From: JANRJY01 sp033763735
GTDB taxonomy: Bacteria; Bacteroidota; Bacteroidia; Cytophagales; UBA9547
Length of the DNA: 18,874 nt
Reading direction: 5' to 3'
Assembly: GCA_033763735.1 (NCBI GenBank)
Contig: JANRJY010000013.1
Coordinates: 1-18,874 of the forward strand
Below the pieces are notes generated by a model that saw only the letters and a list, made by a program, of their open reading frames with translations, did no database searches and had not been told where the DNA came from. Below are positions 6,983 through 12,883 of this stretch, piece after piece (the first letter of the stretch is position 1; each line of letters opens with the position of its first letter). The position numbers and the translations under genes were made by a program.

Positions 6983-9355
6983 ATGTTTTTGATAAATTCA
7001 CTAAGAAGCCAAAAGAAAATTTTTTGGCTTCTTTTTTTTTCTGTTTTTTCAATTTCAGCCCAAAGCCTTTCTTCATTAAAGGGGCAAATCAAAGACAATA
7101 ATAATATGCCTATTTCTAATGCAATAATTCATTTGCATGAAACTATGCAAGCAGCTCAGTCAGACTCAAATGGATTTTTTGAATTAAAAAATCTTCGCAA
7201 AGGTCATTATCATTTGCATATTACTTTAATTGGGTACGAAAGCATTGAACAACATATTGATATTCCGGACTCCAATTTTTTGCATTTGAAAATGAAATAT
7301 TCGTCATTGAATTTGAATGAAATTGTTATTGAAAGCGACCCACTTCATACCAGCAATATTGAAAACTCTATAAGAGTAGAAAAGGTAAGCGAAGAATATA
7401 TCCAAAAAAACAGTAGCACTACATTGATGAATTCTTTGGAAAAACTACCAGGAATAAGTGTAATTAATATGGGCGTGGGAATTTCTAAACCCGTTATCAG
7501 AGGAATGAGTATGAGCAATGTAGCCGTAGCTGACAATGGAATTAAACAAGAAGGTCAACAATGGGGAGCCGATCACGGGCTTGAAATTGATCAATATAGT
7601 GTAGATGAAGTTGAAATTATAAAGGGTCCATCATCCTTAATGTATGGTTCGGATGCTATAGGAGGCGTTATTAGCATCAGACAACCAAAAATATTGGAAC
7701 AAAACAAACACACCGCCAAAGTGCAAGGTATACTACGAACAAATAATGATACATACGGACTTACTGCCGGTGCCAACGGAAATTATAAAGGCAATATGTA
7801 TCGAGTACGACTAACCGGATTGAGCTATGCCGACTACAAAGTACCAGCAAATAATTTCCAATACAATAGATATAATTTGGAGCTATACGATCAGCGGCTC
7901 AAAAATACCGCAGGTAATGAACAACATGCAAGCATTATGTTGGGTGTGAATCGCAACTGGGGCTTTACACACATCACTCTCAGTAACTTTAATCAGAATG
8001 CAGGTATTTTTGCAGGAGCAGCTGGTATTCCACGTGCTTATCAACTCACCAATGATGGTAATTTCAGAAATATAGATATACCTAATCAATATATCAATCA
8101 CTTTAAAGCCATTTCCAACACTTCGTTTCGGTTGGGCCAAAGCTGGATTGAAATGGATTTGGGTTTTCAGAACAACCTAAGGCAAGAACGTTCAAATCCT
8201 GAAAGCTTCAGAAATGGGGTTACTCCATTTGCCAACCTCGCTCTTGAGCTTAGATTGAATACATTTTCGGCTAACATTCGATATATCAAAAACATCAATG
8301 AAAAACTCGAAGGTGTATACGGTGTCCAAAGTACTGTGCAAAGTAATCAAACTAATGGTTATGAATACATTATTGCCAGTTATCAAAGCCAGCAAGTAGG
8401 TATATATACTTTACAAAAATACAAGTATAACTACAGGCTCAATTTTAATGCTGGTGCCCGATACGATTTAGGATACACAAATGTAAATAGAGGTGTGGTT
8501 AATTACTACAATACAGATGCCACATTGAGAGAAACTCGAATCAGAACTACTGCGTTTGACCGAACGTTTCATAATTATTCATTAGGTTTAGGTGCTTCAT
8601 ATTTGATTAGTAATGAGATAAATGTTAAGCTTAACTTCGGTAAAAGCTTTAGGTTGCCATCGGCACAAGAACTTAGTGCTAACGGATTTCATCATAGCAC
8701 CTTTCGTTGGGAAAAAGGTGATTCGTCATTGCGCCCAATGTCGGGATATCATTACGATATAGGATTGTTTTATGAACGAAAAAAATGGAATGCAAGGCTT
8801 ACACCTTTTTTAAACTACTTCGATAATTATATTTATTCCAAAGCTTCGGCAACCTATGTGAATGAAATTGAAAGTGGGCAACTATACGTATTTGCTCAAA
8901 CCAACGCTTGGTTGACTGGAGGTGAAATGGTAGCAGAATATTTGCCTACTAAATCTCTAAAATTGATGGCCACAGGCGAGTATGTGTATTCCTATAATAT
9001 CCAAACAGGGCTTTCATTGCCCTTTATGCCTCCACTGAATGTGCAAACGGAAGCAGAATACACGATAGCTACCATGTCGAAATGGCTCGATAATTGGTAT
9101 TTCAGAGGCACATATGCTTTCTATGATAGTCAATTGAGGGTAGATAGGAACGAAAGAACTACCCCCGGATACGATTTATTTAATGTTGCAAGCGGTTTTA
9201 CAATTAAATTAAAGAAAAAAGATTTTTTTACAATTCATTTTCAAGTACAAAATGTGTTTGACAAACGCTATATGAATCACTTAAGCAGATACCGATTATT
9301 AAATTTGCCTGAACCTGGTAGAAATTATGTAGTAAATATTATTTTTAAGATATAA
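6983..9355 (+). CDS. TonB-dependent outer membrane receptor, probable metal uptake
   Basis: This protein is 790 aa from ATG 6983; a TTG two codons upstream is possible but less likely. The signal peptide ends at about Ala26 (SISA). A carboxypeptidase-D-like domain (about 30-95) is followed by a plug (about 110-230) with VIRGMSMSNVAVADNGIKQE and VEIIKGPSSLMYGSDAIGG. A 22-strand-type barrel follows, ending in the aromatic-rich strand NYVVNIIFKI. His-containing loops (QWGADHGLEID and NGFHHSTFRWEKGD) fit metal-ion rather than large glycan import, and no SusD gene is present. Zinc is the best guess, given the Fur/Zur-like regulator and lipoprotein upstream. An intrinsic-terminator-like hairpin lies within codons 8-17. 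Confidence 0.88.
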   Translation: MFLINSLRSQKKIFWLLFFSVFSISAQSLSSLKGQIKDNNNMPISNAIIHLHETMQAAQSDSNGFFELKNLRKGHYHLHITLIGYESIEQHIDIPDSNFLHLKMKYSSLNLNEIVIESDPLHTSNIENSIRVEKVSEEYIQKNSSTTLMNSLEKLPGISVINMGVGISKPVIRGMSMSNVAVADNGIKQEGQQWGADHGLEIDQYSVDEVEIIKGPSSLMYGSDAIGGVISIRQPKILEQNKHTAKVQGILRTNNDTYGLTAGANGNYKGNMYRVRLTGLSYADYKVPANNFQYNRYNLELYDQRLKNTAGNEQHASIMLGVNRNWGFTHITLSNFNQNAGIFAGAAGIPRAYQLTNDGNFRNIDIPNQYINHFKAISNTSFRLGQSWIEMDLGFQNNLRQERSNPESFRNGVTPFANLALELRLNTFSANIRYIKNINEKLEGVYGVQSTVQSNQTNGYEYIIASYQSQQVGIYTLQKYKYNYRLNFNAGARYDLGYTNVNRGVVNYYNTDATLRETRIRTTAFDRTFHNYSLGLGASYLISNEINVKLNFGKSFRLPSAQELSANGFHHSTFRWEKGDSSLRPMSGYHYDIGLFYERKKWNARLTPFLNYFDNYIYSKASATYVNEIESGQLYVFAQTNAWLTGGEMVAEYLPTKSLKLMATGEYVYSYNIQTGLSLPFMPPLNVQTEAEYTIATMSKWLDNWYFRGTYAFYDSQLRVDRNERTTPGYDLFNVASGFTIKLKKKDFFTIHFQVQNVFDKRYMNHLSRYRLLNLPEPGRNYVVNIIFKI
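7003..7040 (+). terminator. Intrinsic-terminator-like hairpin within receptor signal-peptide codons
   Basis: AAGAAGCCAAAA (7003-7014) and TTTTGGCTTCTT (7022-7033) form a perfect 12-bp stem with a 7-nt loop that can tighten by two further pairs. It runs into nine consecutive T (7032-7040). The hairpin begins 20 nt after the receptor ATG, so RNA polymerase would meet it just after leaving the lipoprotein gene. Translation through codons 8-17 would melt it, so it could act as an attenuator setting the lipoprotein-to-receptor ratio. Confidence 0.6.
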
Positions 9356-9369
9356 ATAAAACTAATATC

Positions 9370-10038
9370 ATGGACTTCAAGCCTACTCTTACTTTTTTCG
9401 AAAATCTGCAGAAAAAAAACAATAAAGATTGGTTCGATGCAAATCGGTCTGATTATGAAAAAGTTAAATCCAATTGGTTAGATTTTGTAAAAGGAGTAAT
9501 TACAGAAGTTGGAAAGTTTGAACCAGCCGTATTGTCCCTTGAACCAAAAGATTGTGTATATCGAATCAATAGAGATGTACGTTTTAGTAAAGACAAAACG
9601 CCATACAAAACCAATATTAGTGCAGTAATATCTCCCGGAGGAAAGAAATCTTCTAGTGCAGGATATTATATGCAAATAAGTCCCGGAGGAAAATCAATGG
9701 TGGCTGGTGGTATGTGGCAACCTGAAAATGACAAACTCCATATGATTCGTCAGGAAATAGAATATCATCCCGATAAATTTAAGGAAATAGTTGAAAACAA
9801 GTCATTTATATCCACATTCGGAAAGCTTGATGATGAAGATATGCTTGCCAGTACACCCAAAGGATTTGATAAAAATAGTCCGATGAGTACATACTTGAGA
9901 CACAAAAGTTATTTGGTATTCAAAGAGTTTTCAGATGAAGATGTACTAAAAGGAGTATTTGAAAAAGAAGTGGTAAAATTATTTCATGCTATGTTGCCTT
10001 TAAATCAGTTTTTAAATAGAGCTACTGAACAAATATAA
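9370..10038 (+). CDS. DUF2461 domain protein (TIGR02453 type)
   Basis: This 222-aa cytoplasmic protein has no signal peptide or membrane segment. It is recognisable along its whole length as DUF2461: the start TLTFFENLQKKNNKDWFDANR, the central CVYRINRDVRFSKDKTPYK (about 62-80), SAGYYMQISPGG (about 96-107) and GGMWQPE (about 112-118). The conserved Arg/Lys/Asp cluster NRDVRFSKDKTPYK is the family signature. The biochemical function is not established. The ATG comes 14 bp after the receptor stop, so it is the last gene of the metal-locus operon. It converges with the FecA-like receptor, only 7 bp apart, with no terminator visible between them. Confidence 0.85.
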   Translation: MDFKPTLTFFENLQKKNNKDWFDANRSDYEKVKSNWLDFVKGVITEVGKFEPAVLSLEPKDCVYRINRDVRFSKDKTPYKTNISAVISPGGKKSSSAGYYMQISPGGKSMVAGGMWQPENDKLHMIRQEIEYHPDKFKEIVENKSFISTFGKLDDEDMLASTPKGFDKNSPMSTYLRHKSYLVFKEFSDEDVLKGVFEKEVVKLFHAMLPLNQFLNRATEQI

Positions 10039-10045
10039 ATGGGAA

Positions 10046-12490
10046 TTATATTTTGATTCCAAGGGTTAAATAAAACACTCTTGGATCGGCAGGCAATATT
10101 CCCGGACCGGGATAACTTGTGGCCCTGCGAGTAAAATATATGGTATTCATAATATTATTTACCCCTCCTTCGGCAATTAACCATCGGTAGTTATATTTTA
10201 CAGAAAAATCAAGTACTTGATACGAAGGAACTAAACCTGCAATTGCGTTAGTTGTGCCTTCGATGGTATTGGTAGCATCGCTATACTGGCTACTTGTGTA
10301 AGTGTGTTGTAGCGTTGCAATAATATGGTTCCATTTGAAAGTAAGACCATTTTTTGATGTGAAAGCAGGAACATATTCAACTGTATTTCCATTAACTGCT
10401 TGAAAAGCACTATTATAATAAGTTGCATTATTGTATGCATAGTTCCCAAAAACAGATATTCCAAACTTGTTGTCTACTACTGTAAATAGCTTTAATACAT
10501 CTATTTCGGCAAACATTTCAATTCCAAAAGTTCGAGAATCCGCGATATTCGTTCGGAATCTATAATCCTGAAATGTAAGTGGATCTGTTAGAAAAATTTC
10601 GCCAATACGACCAGTATAATTTAAATAAAAAACACTTGCATCAAAATTAAATACACCTTTAATATTTCCTCTTATTCCTATATCTGTATTAAATCCTTTT
10701 TCATCTTTAATATTGGGGTCAACTCTTTGTCCTGCAATACCAACTCGAATGTCAGAAAAAGTTACAGGACGATAGTTTTGAGATATATTTCCATACATTT
10801 CAATATTTTCTGAAGGCTTAAAACTTGTGCCTATACCAAGCAGTACAAATTGTCGGCCATTAGTTCTGTTTTCATATTGTTTGGTTTGGGCGATAATATT
10901 ACCTGCCCCATCTCGGACCAAGTTGTTAAAGTAACCATCGGCTTTAGTTTCAATATATTCAAATCGAATACCGGGTGTTACTGTAAGTTGAGGCAAAATC
11001 ACAAAAATATTTTCTACAAATGCGGATACGTTGGTGCTAGGCAAAGCATAATCCGATTTTTCTAAATTGTTAGGATTGACATAATTAAATGTAGGCCCAT
11101 TGCCGTCAGGTGCATTTCCTTGTTTCGAGAAAGTGCTTCCTCTATAAATTCTAGACCCAACTAAAAAAGTAGAAGATTGCTTTAATAAATTATACCGATG
11201 AATCAGACGAATTTCGCTTCCAATATTTTGATAATTGTCGCTTATCAAACTTCTTTCTTTTCCGTCATCGGGACGGTTAATAGCTTCAAAACTTCCTGTA
11301 CCAATATTTTGATTTCCAAGTGCTTCGCGTGAGGAAATATTAGAAAATGTACGGATATTAAGTTTTGTTTTTTCATCAAAATTAAAATCAAAGTTTAAAG
11401 CTATCAAATTCCAATTGACTCGAAACCAATTTCTGTTTCTTTTTGAAAAAGCAGGATCTTTTAAAAATTCTTCGTCTTTTAATCCTCCGGGTTGTTTTGC
11501 CAAATAATTCATATGTGTATATTCAAGGGTAATTCCCAGTTTTTCTGTTGGCTTATAAGAAATACTTCCAAAAGCTGTGTGCGCCTGAAATTGAGAATTA
11601 GGTCTCCAACCATCGCCTCTTTTATATTGATAAAATCCATAATAGCTCACTTTTTTTACAGTTCCGCCTACACTACTGAAGGTATTGAACATGCCATATG
11701 AACCAACGGTTTCTCGATTGGTTATCTCCAATTTTTTGCTTTTAGGAGCTTTTTTCACCACATAATTAATCATCCCACCAAATTGAGGACCATATTGAAG
11801 CGATGCAGCACCACGTACTATTTCTATTTTTTCAACTGCCTCAACAGGAGGCGCATAGTAACTTTCCGGATATCCCAGTGCATCCGCACTGATATCGTAG
11901 CCATTTTGGCGAGTATTAAAATTGGATGTTCTGTTGGGATTTAAACCTCTAGCTCCAATAGCAAGTTGGAGACCACCCGGATCATTTTCCCAAATATTCA
12001 AACCGGGTATTTTTGCATAAATCTGGCGAGAATTATTAGTTGCAGTATTTACAGCAATGTCTTGGGTTACTATCACTTCTGTTTTTTTGCTTTCATAAAT
12101 GGCAGTACCTTCTACAGACCTTAATCTTGTGATGCCAAAATCATTGTCTTTAAGTTTACTAATAGTTATTTCTGAAAAATCTATAATCAATTCAGGCATA
12201 GATATTTCAATATCAACATTTTTGTCAACAATTTCTACTTTGTATTTTTGAGTTTTAAAGCCCTCTTTTGAAATAAGTATAAAATATTTGCCGGGATTTA
12301 GATTTTGAATTAAAAAATTTCCTGCGGTATCACTTTGAATAGATTCCAGACTTTTATTTAAATGAATTGTTGCATTTGGAATAGGTTTCCCATCAATCAG
12401 CACTCTTCCTTTAATTTCAAAATTTTCAATTTGAGCAAAACTAAAATTAAATAAACATATCAAAACCCACAGAAAGCCAATTCGTAACAC
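10046..12490 (-). CDS. TonB-dependent receptor, FecA-like
   Basis: This 814-aa outer membrane receptor belongs to the ferric-citrate/siderophore group. A signal peptide ends at about residue 19 (FNFSFA). A carboxypeptidase-D-like domain (about 24-92) is followed by a plug with GARGLNPNRTSNFNTRQNGY and VEKIEIVRGAASLQYGPQFG, which match the FecA pattern RGLNP-RTSN plus VRG-A-LYGPQ. The barrel ends in VFYLTLGIKI. The start is GTG 12490: the codon immediately upstream in frame is TAG, and GTG leaves the signal peptide intact. No FecR/FecI anti-sigma pair lies alongside, and the FecA N-terminal signalling domain is absent. Iron-chelate uptake is a family-level inference. Confidence 0.87.
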   Translation of the reverse strand: MLRIGFLWVLICLFNFSFAQIENFEIKGRVLIDGKPIPNATIHLNKSLESIQSDTAGNFLIQNLNPGKYFILISKEGFKTQKYKVEIVDKNVDIEISMPELIIDFSEITISKLKDNDFGITRLRSVEGTAIYESKKTEVIVTQDIAVNTATNNSRQIYAKIPGLNIWENDPGGLQLAIGARGLNPNRTSNFNTRQNGYDISADALGYPESYYAPPVEAVEKIEIVRGAASLQYGPQFGGMINYVVKKAPKSKKLEITNRETVGSYGMFNTFSSVGGTVKKVSYYGFYQYKRGDGWRPNSQFQAHTAFGSISYKPTEKLGITLEYTHMNYLAKQPGGLKDEEFLKDPAFSKRNRNWFRVNWNLIALNFDFNFDEKTKLNIRTFSNISSREALGNQNIGTGSFEAINRPDDGKERSLISDNYQNIGSEIRLIHRYNLLKQSSTFLVGSRIYRGSTFSKQGNAPDGNGPTFNYVNPNNLEKSDYALPSTNVSAFVENIFVILPQLTVTPGIRFEYIETKADGYFNNLVRDGAGNIIAQTKQYENRTNGRQFVLLGIGTSFKPSENIEMYGNISQNYRPVTFSDIRVGIAGQRVDPNIKDEKGFNTDIGIRGNIKGVFNFDASVFYLNYTGRIGEIFLTDPLTFQDYRFRTNIADSRTFGIEMFAEIDVLKLFTVVDNKFGISVFGNYAYNNATYYNSAFQAVNGNTVEYVPAFTSKNGLTFKWNHIIATLQHTYTSSQYSDATNTIEGTTNAIAGLVPSYQVLDFSVKYNYRWLIAEGGVNNIMNTIYFTRRATSYPGPGILPADPRVFYLTLGIKI

Positions 12491-12660
12491 CTATTTTTAT
12501 TTAGACTGATTATAATCAAGGCTGCGAATGTAAAAGAATAAGATGATTTTTTCAATGATGTAAGAGTTGATTTTTGATAATAATTAAATGTTAACAATTA
12601 CAATATTGTCAAATCTTGGGTAAAAAATTATTTTTTAAACCTATTTTACTAATTTCGCTG
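12491..12660. promoter_or_regulatory. Divergent regulatory region upstream of the FecA-like receptor
   Basis: No gene is seen here. On the minus strand TACATTCG (12532-12525) differs from TAnnTTTG at one base. It has TTG (12555-12553) 20 nt upstream, a reasonable receptor promoter. GATAAT-A-ATTAAA (12576-12588) resembles a degenerate iron Fur box (consensus halves GATAAT and ATTATC). ACAATATTGT (12600-12609) is a perfect 10-bp palindrome. An AT-rich near-palindrome spans about 12619-12641. The 10-mer GCTGCGAATG occurs at 12521-12530 and again at 12657-12666, beside both candidate promoters. Confidence 0.35.
12650..12657 (+). promoter_or_regulatory. Candidate -7 element upstream of the structured region
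   Basis: TAATTTCG differs from TAnnTTTG at one base. Transcription would start near 12664, which coincides with the first stem of the structured element. No TTG lies at the usual -33 distance, so the call is weak. It would serve the structured RNA and/or the DUF2723 gene. Confidence 0.3.
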
Positions 12661-12662
12661 CG

Positions 12663-12830
12663 AATGAAAGTATTGTTGTTACTTTTACTTCATTAATTGT
12701 ATCTCTATAAAATTCAACTTCCTTGATCATTTCCCAATAGGACGACAAAACGAAAGTTTTGGGCGAGACTGTAGGGGAGATAGAAAGGGGTTACAAAAAG
12801 CTAAGTAGTTGAATTTATAGAAATCCTATT
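12663..12830 (+). ncRNA. Candidate structured RNA or leader element (unassigned)
   Basis: Several pairings can be drawn by hand. AATGAAAGTA (12663-12672) pairs with TACTTCATT (12686-12694) with one bulged A. CTATAAAATTCAACT (12705-12719) pairs with AGTTGAATTTATAG (12807-12820), 14 bp with one bulged A. Inside, CAAAAC-GAAA-GTTTTG (12746-12761) is a 6-bp hairpin capped by a GNRA tetraloop. AATAGGA (12736-12742) can pair with TCCTATT (12824-12830), outside the long stem, making a pseudoknot. The interior is G-rich (GGG, GGGG, GGGG at 12761-12790) in an otherwise AT-rich gap. It could be an independent small RNA or a 5' leader of the DUF2723 gene, whose ATG lies 53 nt beyond. I do not recognise a known family. 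Confidence 0.45.
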
Positions 12831-12883
12831 AAGAAATAATTTTTACAACTTTCTTTCGTTGAACTTTCTGAAATAAACTTATC

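Noticed and set aside
6983..12490. SusC/SusD-type glycan uptake system
   Set aside because: Both receptors have the carboxypeptidase-D-like domain, but no SusD lipoprotein or glycoside hydrolase is nearby and the plug motifs match metal/siderophore receptors better.
12746..12761. Hammerhead or group II intron core
   Set aside because: The GAAA-capped hairpin alone is suggestive, but no CTGATGA core or intron domain V pattern, and no reverse transcriptase, is present.
12761..12790. G-quadruplex
   Set aside because: Only three G-runs of three or more lie close together; a fourth is missing.
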